Positions 33,073 through 41,017 of a stretch of DNA of 64,000 nt are shown piece by piece. The DNA is from Mesorhizobium sp. (GTDB lineage Bacteria; Pseudomonadota; Alphaproteobacteria; Rhizobiales; Rhizobiaceae). The position numbers and the translations under genes were made by a program. Numbering within the stretch: the first letter of the stretch is position 1; every line of letters starts with the position of its first letter. The notes below the pieces were generated by a model. It ran no database searches. It was not told the DNA's origin and saw only the letters and a program-made list of their open reading frames with translations. The stretch lies in contig SAKE01000008.1 of NCBI GenBank assembly GCA_004017275.1, forward strand, positions 142,112 through 206,111, given 5' to 3'.

Positions 33073-34827
33073 TCAGCCGGCTTTTTTGCCGATGATGCGG
33101 TTGGCGGCTGACATCACCGCTTCCAGCGAGGCGGCGACGATGTTGGTGTTGATGCCGGCGCCGAACAGCTTGCCGCCGGGATACTCCATCTCGACATAGG
33201 AAATGGCCGACGCGTTCGAGCCGCGCTGCAAGGAGTGCTCGGAATAGTCGAGCACCGACATCTCGATGCCGACATGGCGCGACAGCGCGTCGACGAAGCC
33301 GTCGATCGGACCGGTGCCCGTGCCTGTAATCGTCACTTCCCTACCGTTGTCGAGAATGACCGCCTCGACAACGCGCCGGCCCTTGATCTCGGTGCTGGGA
33401 TAGGTGTGGTGATCGAGGAATTTCAGACGCGCGGTAGGCTGATCGACATAGGTCTCGAGAAAGCGCTCGTAGATGCGCCTGGCCGGCACTTCCTTGCCCT
33501 CGGCATCGGTGATCGCCTGGATTTCCTGGCTGAATTCGATCTGCAGATTGCGCGGCAGGTTGAGGCCATAATCGGCCTGCAGCACATAGGCGATGCCACC
33601 TTTGCCGGACTGCGAGTTGATGCGGATGATCGCCTCGTAGCTGCGGCCGACATCAGCGGGATCGATCGGCAGATAGGGCACTTCCCACAGGCCCGTGTTG
33701 GCCTTCTTCAGCGCCTTCATGCCCTTGTTGATGGCATCCTGGTGCGAGCCGGAAAAGGCGGTGTAGACGAGTTCGCCGACATAGGGGTGGCGCTCGGGAA
33801 TCTTCAACTGGTTCGAATATTCATAGACGTCCTTCATCCGGTTGATGTCGGAGCAGTCGATCAAGGGATCGACACCTTGCGTGTACATGTTCAGCGCCAG
33901 CGTGACGATGTCGACATTGCCGGTGCGCTCGCCATTGCCGAACAGCGTGCCTTCGACGCGGTCGGCGCCGGCCATCAGGCCGAGTTCGGTGGTGGCGATG
34001 CCGGTGCCGCGGTCATTGTGCGGATGCAGCGAGACCAGCAGATTCTCCCTGTTGTCGAGGTTGCGGCACATCCACTCGATGCGATCGGCATAGATGTTGG
34101 GTGTCGACATCTCGACCGTCGACGGCAGGTTGACGATCAGCTTGTTGTCCGCCGTCGGCCTGACGATCTCGGTGACGGCGTTGCAGATTTCCAGCGCCAC
34201 TTCGAGCTCGGTGCCGGTAAAGCTCTCCGGCGAATATTCGAAACGAAAGCCGCCGCCGGCTTTGGCCGCCATGTCGGTGATCATCTTGGCGGCGTCGGTG
34301 GCGATGCGCTTGATGCCGCCGACGTCCTTTTCGAAGACGACGCGGCGCTGCAATTCGCTGGTCGAATTGTAGAAATGCACGATCGGGTTGGTGGCGCCCT
34401 TGAGCGCCTCGAAGGTGCGGGTGATCAGCTCCGGCCGACACTGCACCAGCACCTGCAGCGAGACATCGGCGGGGACGTTGCCTTCCTCGATGCACCAGCG
34501 GGCAAAGTCGAAGTCGGTCTGCGAGGCCGACGGAAAGCCGATCTCGATCTCCTTGAAGCCCATGTCGAGCAGCAGGCCGAACATGCGTGCCTTGCGCTCG
34601 TGGCCCATCGGGTCGATCAGTGCCTGGTTGCCGTCGCGCAGGTCGACCGAGCACCAGATCGGCGCCTTGTCGATGACCTTCGAGGGCCAGGTCCGGTCGG
34701 TAAGGCCGACGGTCGGATAGGGCTGATATTTACGGGCCGCGTCGGGCATGCCCGGGTTCTGTATGTCCCCTGCCGCATCGTTGCCGGCTGCCGCGGCATC
34801 GGAGCGGATCTCTTCTCGTGCGTTCAT
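33073..34827 (-). CDS. leuA: 2-isopropylmalate synthase
   Basis: 584 aa. The catalytic TIM barrel has WCSVDLRDGNQAL with the metal-binding Asp, and LHPHNDRGTGIATTELGL with two metal His residues; GNGERTGNVD is the family signature. The C-terminal part is the regulatory domain for leucine feedback, ending IIGKKAG. It condenses acetyl-CoA with 2-oxoisovalerate as the first step to leucine. GGGAGA lies 7 nt before the ATG; a later ATG (residue 27) is an alternative. A leucine-rich leader is upstream. Confidence 0.95.
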   Translation of the reverse strand: MNAREEIRSDAAAAGNDAAGDIQNPGMPDAARKYQPYPTVGLTDRTWPSKVIDKAPIWCSVDLRDGNQALIDPMGHERKARMFGLLLDMGFKEIEIGFPSASQTDFDFARWCIEEGNVPADVSLQVLVQCRPELITRTFEALKGATNPIVHFYNSTSELQRRVVFEKDVGGIKRIATDAAKMITDMAAKAGGGFRFEYSPESFTGTELEVALEICNAVTEIVRPTADNKLIVNLPSTVEMSTPNIYADRIEWMCRNLDNRENLLVSLHPHNDRGTGIATTELGLMAGADRVEGTLFGNGERTGNVDIVTLALNMYTQGVDPLIDCSDINRMKDVYEYSNQLKIPERHPYVGELVYTAFSGSHQDAINKGMKALKKANTGLWEVPYLPIDPADVGRSYEAIIRINSQSGKGGIAYVLQADYGLNLPRNLQIEFSQEIQAITDAEGKEVPARRIYERFLETYVDQPTARLKFLDHHTYPSTEIKGRRVVEAVILDNGREVTITGTGTGPIDGFVDALSRHVGIEMSVLDYSEHSLQRGSNASAISYVEMEYPGGKLFGAGINTNIVAASLEAVMSAANRIIGKKAG

Positions 34828-34918
34828 CGTCGTTTCTCCCGGCGGCTCATGGATCCACCTTCAGGTGGATTGATGGCGAGCGGCGCCTTTACCAGAATTT
34901 CGTTCGCTTGATATTGCC

Positions 34919-34963
34919 AAGGAGCATGCGCTTGCGCGGCGGTTCGACCGCCGGGCGCTCCTT
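34919..34963 (-). promoter_or_regulatory. Hairpin after the putative leucine leader
   Basis: An outer stem AAGGAGC/GCTCCTT encloses a 7-bp stem CGGCGGT-TCG-ACCGCCG. It begins at the leader stop codon and ends ~90 bp before leuA. There is no T run, so it is not a simple terminator; it may be one of two alternative RNA folds coupled to leader translation. Confidence 0.45.
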
Positions 34964-35079
34964 CAGCGAACCCGGCGATCGCCGATAAGGCCGAGAAGAA
35001 GCAGGGTCGAAGCGAGCGCGCGCACGGTCTCGCCGGAAAAACCGGTCGGACGGGAAGCGTTGGTGGCGCGCGTGTTCAT
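34963..35079 (-). CDS. Putative leucine leader peptide for leuA
   Basis: A 38-codon frame from ATG 35079 ends with ALASTLLLLGLIGDRRVR, five leucines within six residues, directly before a stable hairpin and 136 bp upstream of leuA on the same strand. Leader peptides rich in the product amino acid control leuA by attenuation in several proteobacteria. Leu codons used are CTG, CTT, CTT, CTC, CTT. Against it: the Shine-Dalgarno is weak and the peptide is longer than usual. The remainder of the 416-bp gap between leuA and the ATP-grasp gene shows nothing else I can support. Confidence 0.5.
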   Translation of the reverse strand: MNTRATNASRPTGFSGETVRALASTLLLLGLIGDRRVR

Positions 35080-35243
35080 GGCGGTTCTCATACAGGAGCG
35101 GCTTGTGAGAGGCAAGTGGGGCCACATGGCTGGCCGTGATCTGTCGGATATCCCGAACCTGCATGCTCTTCCCCAGGCGCTGCAAATGCGCCAGACTTGG
35201 GCATCGCCGGTTGCGATGTTCTGTCGCCGGGAGGGGGTCGTCC

Positions 35244-36410
35244 ATGAATTTCGTGTTCTTCTCGCCGCATTTTCCCGCCAATGGCGCGGATTTCTGCGAC
35301 CGTTTGAAGAAGGCCGGGGCCAAGGTGCTCGGTATCGGCGACGCACCGTATGATGCCCTCGACGCCAAGCTGAAAGCAGCCCTTTCGGAATATTACCGCG
35401 TCGCCGACATGGAGGACTACGATCCGGTGTTCCGGGCGATGGGGCATTTCATCCACAAATGGGGCCGCATCGACCGCTTTGAATCGCTCAACGAGCATTG
35501 GCTGGAGCTGGAAGCCAACATCCGCACCGACTTCAACATCTACGGCACCAAGCTCGATTTCGTGAAGAATCTGAAGCGCAAGAGCCGCATGCGCGCCTTC
35601 TTCCGCAAGAGCGGCGTCGACACCATCGCGCAGCGCAAGTGCTCCGACCGCGCCGGGGCCATGACCTTCATCCGCCGCGTCGGCTATCCCGTGGTGGTCA
35701 AGCCCGACAGCGGTTCCGGCGCCTCGAACACCTTCAAGATCTCCAACGCCAAAGAACTCGACCAGTTCTTCAGGGACAAGCCCGAGGACGTGACCTTCGT
35801 CATGGAACAGTTCATCGAGGGGCTGGTGGTGACCTATGACGGGCTGGTCAACCGCGACGGCGAGGTGGTGCTGGCGGCCAGCCACCGCTACGACCAGAGC
35901 GTCATGGAAGTGGTCAACAAGGATCGCCACATGAGCTATACCTGCTTTCCCAGGATCAACCCAGCGGTCGAGGAGGCCGGCCGCAAGATCCTGAAGGCAT
36001 TCGACGTGCGCGAGCGCTTCTTCCACATCGAATTGTTCGAGACCAAGGACGACCGCGTCATCGCGCTGGAGGTCAACATGCGCCCGCCAGGCGCCTGGAT
36101 GACCGATGCGATCAACTACACGTTCGACATCGACGTCTATGCGGCATGGGCCGACATGGTGGTGAAAGATGCCGCCGGCGGCCCTTACGAGGGCAAGTAT
36201 TTCACCGCCTATGCCAGCCGCAAGCGGCGCCTCCATTATTTGCACAGCCACGAGGACGTGCTAGCCGCGCATGGCGACAAGATCGTCCATCATCAGGCCA
36301 TCGAAGAGGTTTTCAGCCGCGCCATGGGAAATTACGCCTATCAAATGCGCTCGAAAGATGAAGCAGCGCTGCGCGAGGCGGTCGCCTACATCCACGCGGA
36401 AAAGGCGTGA
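35244..36410 (+). CDS. ATP-grasp family ligase
   Basis: 388 aa from ATG 35244, with GGGAGGGGG upstream. The ATP-grasp fold is seen in RRVGYPVVVKPDSGSGASNT (lysine and glycine loop), DVTFVMEQFIEGLVVTYDGL and the Mg2+ site in VIALEVNMRPPGAW. Such enzymes join a carboxylate to an amine, thiol or alcohol through an acyl-phosphate. The substrate is not known. An esterase gene begins 5 bp after the stop, so the two likely act on one product. Confidence 0.8.
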   Translation: MNFVFFSPHFPANGADFCDRLKKAGAKVLGIGDAPYDALDAKLKAALSEYYRVADMEDYDPVFRAMGHFIHKWGRIDRFESLNEHWLELEANIRTDFNIYGTKLDFVKNLKRKSRMRAFFRKSGVDTIAQRKCSDRAGAMTFIRRVGYPVVVKPDSGSGASNTFKISNAKELDQFFRDKPEDVTFVMEQFIEGLVVTYDGLVNRDGEVVLAASHRYDQSVMEVVNKDRHMSYTCFPRINPAVEEAGRKILKAFDVRERFFHIELFETKDDRVIALEVNMRPPGAWMTDAINYTFDIDVYAAWADMVVKDAAGGPYEGKYFTAYASRKRRLHYLHSHEDVLAAHGDKIVHHQAIEEVFSRAMGNYAYQMRSKDEAALREAVAYIHAEKA

Positions 36411-36414
36411 GCTG

Positions 36415-37191
36415 ATGGACATTTCCTACCACAAGAATTTCTCGAGCCAGCTCGGCCGCGACATGGAATACAAACGCTACGGCCATGCCGGCCGGCCGGT
36501 GGTGGTGTTCCCGACCTCGCAGGGGCGGTTCTACCAGTTCGAGGATTCCGGCGGGGTGGGCTCCCTTGCCGAATTCATCGACACCGGCCGCATCCAGCTG
36601 TTCACGGTCGACGGCGTCGATTCCGAATCCTTCTTCGACAAGCATGCCGACGCCGCTCACCGCATCGCCCGCCACGAGGCCTATTTCCGCTATGTGCGCG
36701 AGGAGGCGCTGCCGGAGTTCCTGTCCGCAGCCGAGCAGGCCAATGGCGGGCGCAAGCTGAAGCCGCTGTTCTCGGGCTGTTCAATGGGCGGCTACCATTC
36801 GTCGAACTTCGTCTTCCGCTTTCCCGAACTTGCCAGCGGCGTCATCGCGCTGTCGGGCGTCTATTCGGCTCGCGACTTCTTCGGCAAGGCGCTTGAAGGC
36901 GACATTTTCTACAACTCGCCGCTCGACTATCTGCCCGGCATCGTCGACCCGAAACTGCTGGCTCGGCTGAAGGCGCTCAGGCTGATCTTCTGCTGTGGGC
37001 AGGGCGCCTGGGAAGAGCGCATGCTGGTCGAGACGCAAAAACTGGAACAGATCCTGCGCGACAAGTCCATCCCGGCCTGGGTCGATTACTGGGGGGGCGA
37101 TGTCAGCCACGACTGGCCGTGGTGGCACAAGCAACTGGTCTATTTCTTCGGCCGCTGGCTGGATGAGGACCTGATGCATAGGCTGGATTGA
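36415..37191 (+). CDS. Esterase D/antigen 85-type alpha/beta hydrolase
   Basis: 258 aa. Nucleophile Ser in FSGCSMGGYHSSNFVFR (about residue 123), preceded by VVVFPTSQGRFYQFED for the oxyanion region; acid Asp/Glu in the C-terminal half and His in VSHDWPWWHKQL. It is of the putative esterase family (Pfam Esterase). It starts 4 bp after the ATP-grasp stop. It probably hydrolyses or transfers an acyl group of the ligase product. No signal peptide, so cytoplasmic. Confidence 0.8.
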   Translation: MDISYHKNFSSQLGRDMEYKRYGHAGRPVVVFPTSQGRFYQFEDSGGVGSLAEFIDTGRIQLFTVDGVDSESFFDKHADAAHRIARHEAYFRYVREEALPEFLSAAEQANGGRKLKPLFSGCSMGGYHSSNFVFRFPELASGVIALSGVYSARDFFGKALEGDIFYNSPLDYLPGIVDPKLLARLKALRLIFCCGQGAWEERMLVETQKLEQILRDKSIPAWVDYWGGDVSHDWPWWHKQLVYFFGRWLDEDLMHRLD

Positions 37192-37214
37192 TAGCGGGGC
37201 TCGTCCGCTGACAG

Positions 37215-38741
37215 CTAGCCTTCCTGGCATGCCGGCAGGGCGACAGTTTCGCGTTCCGAAGCCGCTCCCCGACGCAGGCCAAGGAAAACGACGATGGCGG
37301 TCATGACGGTGATTGCCGCCAGCACGATCAGCAGCCTGTCGAACGCCGTCTCGTAGGCCTGGATAAGAACAGCGGCTCCGGCTTGCGGCAGGTGTTGCGC
37401 CGTTTCACCGAGATTGCCGGTCACCAGCAGCTGCGCTGCGGCCGTTGAAGACGTCATTCCCTGTGCGCCGAGCTGCGTGGCGGTGAAGCCCGACAGGGTC
37501 GCCATGACGATCGCCAGCGCTACGCCCTCACAGGCGACGCGGGTGGTGTTGAAGATGCCGACCGCCATGCCGGCGCGCTCCCTTGGCACGACGCTGACGG
37601 CAAGCCCGTCCATCAATCCCCATGGCAGTGCAATGCCGACGCCGATCAGCATCAGCGGCGCCACCAGCGCGCTATCGACCGGTGGCGTCAGGCTCAGCCA
37701 GACAAGCCCGGCAGCAGCGACGAGCAGGCCGACACCGCAGATCGTGGCCGGCGCGATCCAGCGTGCCAGCTGGCCGGCGAGCATCGGCAGGATCAGCAGC
37801 GGACCCGAGAGGCAGATCATCAATTGTCCGGCCTTGATCTCGCCCATGCCTTCAATGCCGATGAAGCGGATCGGCAACAGCACGAGCAGGACGACGAAGG
37901 CATAGGCGGGTGCCGCTGCCAGAAACTGGACGCCGACGAAGCGGGGATAGGCAAACAGCGTGAGATCGAGCATCGGCCGCCGTACGCGCCTTTCAACGAC
38001 GACAAAGGCGGCAAAACAAACGACAGCTGCGGCCAGAAGCGTGACGACGACAGGATCGGCCCAACCGCTCTGCGGCGCCTGGAGCACACCATAGGTCAGC
38101 GACGCGAGCGCGATCGTGAAGGTGCCGGCTCCCGCCCAGTCGAGGCCCGTCGCATCCGGGTCTCGCGATTCCCTGATTGTGCGCAGGCCAAGGGCCGCCG
38201 CGGCGATCGCCAGCACCGCGACCAAGATAAAAATCGACCGCCAACCGAATGCGGAGATGAGCAGGCCGGACGCGATCGGACCGAAGGCAAGGCCGATGCC
38301 GAAACTGGTGCCGAGGAAGCTGAAGGCGCGCAGTCGCAATGGCCCTTCGAATTCCTGGGCAAGTGCCGAGGCGCCGCCAGCGAAGGCGGCCGCACTACCG
38401 ATTCCCTGCACGGCCCGGAAAGTGTCGAACCAGATGATGTCGGGCGCCAGCATCGCACCTAGCGATGCCAGGACATAGACGGAGAGGCCGACGAGAAAGA
38501 GGCGCTTACGGCCATGGTTGTCGGCCAGTGCGCCCGATGCCATCAAGGTGGCGCCGAAGGTCAGCATGAAGGCATTGGTCACCCAGTTGAGCGCAAGGGG
38601 ACCGCCGCCGAGGTCGGCCGCGATGCGGGACAGAGCGACGGCCGGGCCGGTGAAGGTCAAGGGCATGGTCATCGCGGCAAGGCATACCGCCAGGAGTACG
38701 AACCATCTCTCGGCAGAGCCGGTTGTGGACTTCAAAGTCAT
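37215..38741 (-). CDS. MFS drug-efflux transporter, DHA2 (14 TM) type
   Basis: 508 aa with about 14 hydrophobic helices. Motif A between helices 2 and 3 is GALADNHGRKRLFLVG, and motif C-like glycine-rich GIGLAFGPIASGLLIS follows helix 5. This is the DHA2 proton antiporter layout used for efflux of drugs or metabolites. AGGAAAATCC lies before ATG 38741. It is divergent from a LysR regulator gene, which probably controls it. Confidence 0.86.
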   Translation of the reverse strand: MTLKSTTGSAERWFVLLAVCLAAMTMPLTFTGPAVALSRIAADLGGGPLALNWVTNAFMLTFGATLMASGALADNHGRKRLFLVGLSVYVLASLGAMLAPDIIWFDTFRAVQGIGSAAAFAGGASALAQEFEGPLRLRAFSFLGTSFGIGLAFGPIASGLLISAFGWRSIFILVAVLAIAAAALGLRTIRESRDPDATGLDWAGAGTFTIALASLTYGVLQAPQSGWADPVVVTLLAAAVVCFAAFVVVERRVRRPMLDLTLFAYPRFVGVQFLAAAPAYAFVVLLVLLPIRFIGIEGMGEIKAGQLMICLSGPLLILPMLAGQLARWIAPATICGVGLLVAAAGLVWLSLTPPVDSALVAPLMLIGVGIALPWGLMDGLAVSVVPRERAGMAVGIFNTTRVACEGVALAIVMATLSGFTATQLGAQGMTSSTAAAQLLVTGNLGETAQHLPQAGAAVLIQAYETAFDRLLIVLAAITVMTAIVVFLGLRRGAASERETVALPACQEG

Positions 38742-38886
38742 GGATTTTCCTATCTGAAGCAGGATTCACTGGCATGCGGCGTGATGCAGCAGCGGTCGTA
38801 GCCACAAGATAGGTCGGCGACATTTCGGGCGAAATAGTATTAAATCTCCTGACATAGCGGATTGAAGCGCTCGAATGGAGGATGCG

Positions 38887-39771
38887 ATGGATCGTCTCAG
38901 CGGCCTCTTGGCCTTCGCCCGCACGGTCGAGTTTGGCAGTTTCGTCGCTGCCGGCCGGGCGCTTGGCATCTCGGCTTCCGCCGTCGGCAAGAGCGTCGCC
39001 CGGCTCGAACAGGAACTGGGGGTGCGGCTCCTGCAGCGCAGCACGCGGCGCATTGGCCTGACGGAAGAGGGCAAGCTGTTCAACGAGCGAGTGCGGCGCA
39101 TCCTCGACGACATCGACGATGCCGAGGCGATGCTGTCGCGGACACGCGAAACCCCGCATGGTCGGCTACGCATATCCACTCCGATCGTTACCTATCATTT
39201 GCTGCTGCCGGTGCTGTCGGAGTTCATGGAACGCTATCCCGAGATTGAGCTCGATATCGACTTCAACGATCGCATCGTCGACATCATCGACGAAGGCATC
39301 GACGTGGCGATCCGCAGTGGCGAGCTGCCCGATTCACGCTTGGTGTCCAGGCCCGTTGCGCCCTTTCGCATGCTGCTGTGCGCAGCACCCTCCTATCTCG
39401 ACCGCCATGGCACACCCGGCGAGCCGGCGGATCTCATCAGGCATTTCGGCATAAACTTCCGCTTCCTCAACAGCGGCAGGCTGCTGGAGTGGCCATTCAT
39501 TACCGGAAGCGCTGAACCGCAGATCCGCTCGATGCTGACCTGCAACAACATGGAGGCGTTGAAAGGCGCCACACTCGCCGGCCTCGGCATCGCCTGCATG
39601 CCGGATTTCCTGGTGCGCGAGGTGCTGCACGAAGACAGGCTGCGCACCGTCCTCGACGATCATGTCGACGGCCGTGGCCAGTTCCGGATGCTATGGCCCT
39701 CCAATCGCCATTTGTCGCCGAAAGTGCGCGTCTTCGTCGACTTCCTTCCCGAACGCCTTGCGGCGCGGTAG
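38887..39771 (+). CDS. LysR family transcriptional regulator
   Basis: 294 aa. N-terminal HTH: LLAFARTVEFGSFVAAGRAL, then SASAVGKSVARLEQELGVRL. The substrate domain (HGRLRISTPIVTYHLLLPVL) matches the CrgA-like subgroup. ATG 38887 is chosen because GGAGG lies 7 nt upstream; an ATG at 38875 is in frame. The neighbour in divergent orientation is the DHA2 transporter, a common LysR target arrangement. Confidence 0.9.
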   Translation: MDRLSGLLAFARTVEFGSFVAAGRALGISASAVGKSVARLEQELGVRLLQRSTRRIGLTEEGKLFNERVRRILDDIDDAEAMLSRTRETPHGRLRISTPIVTYHLLLPVLSEFMERYPEIELDIDFNDRIVDIIDEGIDVAIRSGELPDSRLVSRPVAPFRMLLCAAPSYLDRHGTPGEPADLIRHFGINFRFLNSGRLLEWPFITGSAEPQIRSMLTCNNMEALKGATLAGLGIACMPDFLVREVLHEDRLRTVLDDHVDGRGQFRMLWPSNRHLSPKVRVFVDFLPERLAAR

Positions 39772-39801
39772 GCGGCTCGCAAGCATCGTTCAGAGAAAAT
39801 A

Positions 39802-39816
39802 TGAGTATTATAATCA
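39802..39816. promoter_or_regulatory. RirA-type iron-responsive box before the siderophore-interacting protein gene
   Basis: TGA-GTATTATAA-TCA matches the TGA-N9-TCA iron-responsive operator bound by RirA in Rhizobiales. It overlaps a TATAAT -10 hexamer, so binding would block transcription when iron is plentiful. The same block with ATATGAGTAT occurs before the TonB receptor gene. Confidence 0.7.
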
Positions 39817-39911
39817 TGTTTCTGTGGAAACAGCGGAGCGGCTGTGGCATGGCGGTAGCGGCAATGGTGCCGCGCGGCGCTTGCCCCAAACCATTTCGAA
39901 GGAGTTGAGCG

Positions 39912-40991
39912 ATGGATCAACTGAGCGCGCAAACCCGGATCAGCGACGCGGCGATCAGATCGGTGATGGACCGGCTGCGCGCCGAGCACAGCGAATTCGC
40001 TATCGACACCGGCGTCGCCGACCAATGGGAACTTCGCCTCTATTATGGCTCGTTGAGCGCTACGCTCGATGATGAAAGCGTGCTGATCCGCGTCGTGGCG
40101 ACCGACGAAACCTGCCTATCCTATATGAAGATGACGGTCGTCGGCCATGTCGCCGAACATCTCGGCACGACCCGGGGCATCCATTGGCAGGGCGACGGCG
40201 TTGATGTCGGTACGCCGGTCTTCTTCCGCGAGATCACGGTGATGTCCTCGACGCGGATCTCGGCGCACATGCAGCGCCTGCGCTTCGCCGGCAAGGATCT
40301 CGGCCGGTTTACCCATGGCGGCCTGCATATGCGGCTGCTGCTGCCGCCACCTGGCCGCCGGCCGGTCTGGCCGTCGATGGGCGCTGACGGCCTGCTTGTC
40401 TGGCCTTCGGGTGACGATGCGCTTGCCGTGCGGGTCTACACGATCCGGGCGGTGGATGCCGCAAGCGGCTGGCTCGATGTCGATTTCGTGCTGCATCCCG
40501 GTCAGGGCACGCCCGCCGCCAGCTTCGCGCAAAGCGCACAGGCGGGAGACATCATCGGCATGATCGGACCTGGTGGCGGCGACGCCCCGGTGGCGCAGAC
40601 CTTGCTTCTGCTCGGCGACGACACCGCGCTGCCTGCCATCGGCAGGATTTTGGAGCATCTGCCGCCGTCAAGCCGTGCCGAGGTGCTGATCGAGGTCGAC
40701 GGTCCGGATGACCGGATGGCACTGGCGCTAGGGGACAATATCGACATCACCTGGCTTTACCGGAGCGGTCGCGAGGCCGGCACCGCCGGCCTGTTGCCGG
40801 CCGCCTTGCGGGAACGCAGTCACATGGCGCTTGCAGGCGGCCTCTATATCTGGGCCGGTTGCGAATTCAGCGATTTCCGGGAGATCCGCAAGATCGTGCG
40901 CAAGCAGTGGGGCCTGCCGCGCGAACGGCACCTGGTCACGGCCTACTGGCGCCGGGACGCGCAGGGCGAGGATGAGAGCGACGAGGAATAG
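39912..40991 (+). CDS. Siderophore-interacting protein with N-terminal DUF2218 domain
   Basis: 359 aa. Residues ~15-90 are a DUF2218-like domain (ESVLIRVVATDETCLSYMKM). The rest is the SIP flavoreductase: FAD-binding VYTIRAVDAASGWLDVDFVLH (motif RxYTxR) and GDIIGMIGPGG, then the NAD(P)H part with LLLGDDTALPAIGRILEHLP. It reduces Fe(III)-siderophores in the cytoplasm. AGGAG before ATG. An iron box lies 96 bp upstream. Convergent with the TonB receptor gene. Confidence 0.9.
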   Translation: MDQLSAQTRISDAAIRSVMDRLRAEHSEFAIDTGVADQWELRLYYGSLSATLDDESVLIRVVATDETCLSYMKMTVVGHVAEHLGTTRGIHWQGDGVDVGTPVFFREITVMSSTRISAHMQRLRFAGKDLGRFTHGGLHMRLLLPPPGRRPVWPSMGADGLLVWPSGDDALAVRVYTIRAVDAASGWLDVDFVLHPGQGTPAASFAQSAQAGDIIGMIGPGGGDAPVAQTLLLLGDDTALPAIGRILEHLPPSSRAEVLIEVDGPDDRMALALGDNIDITWLYRSGREAGTAGLLPAALRERSHMALAGGLYIWAGCEFSDFREIRKIVRKQWGLPRERHLVTAYWRRDAQGEDESDEE

Positions 40992-41017
40992 TCCGCCGCC
41001 CTCCCGAAATCACTGCC

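Noticed and set aside
33235..34911. 558-codon plus-strand frame opposite leuA
   Set aside because: Antisense shadow of leuA with no recognisable domain.
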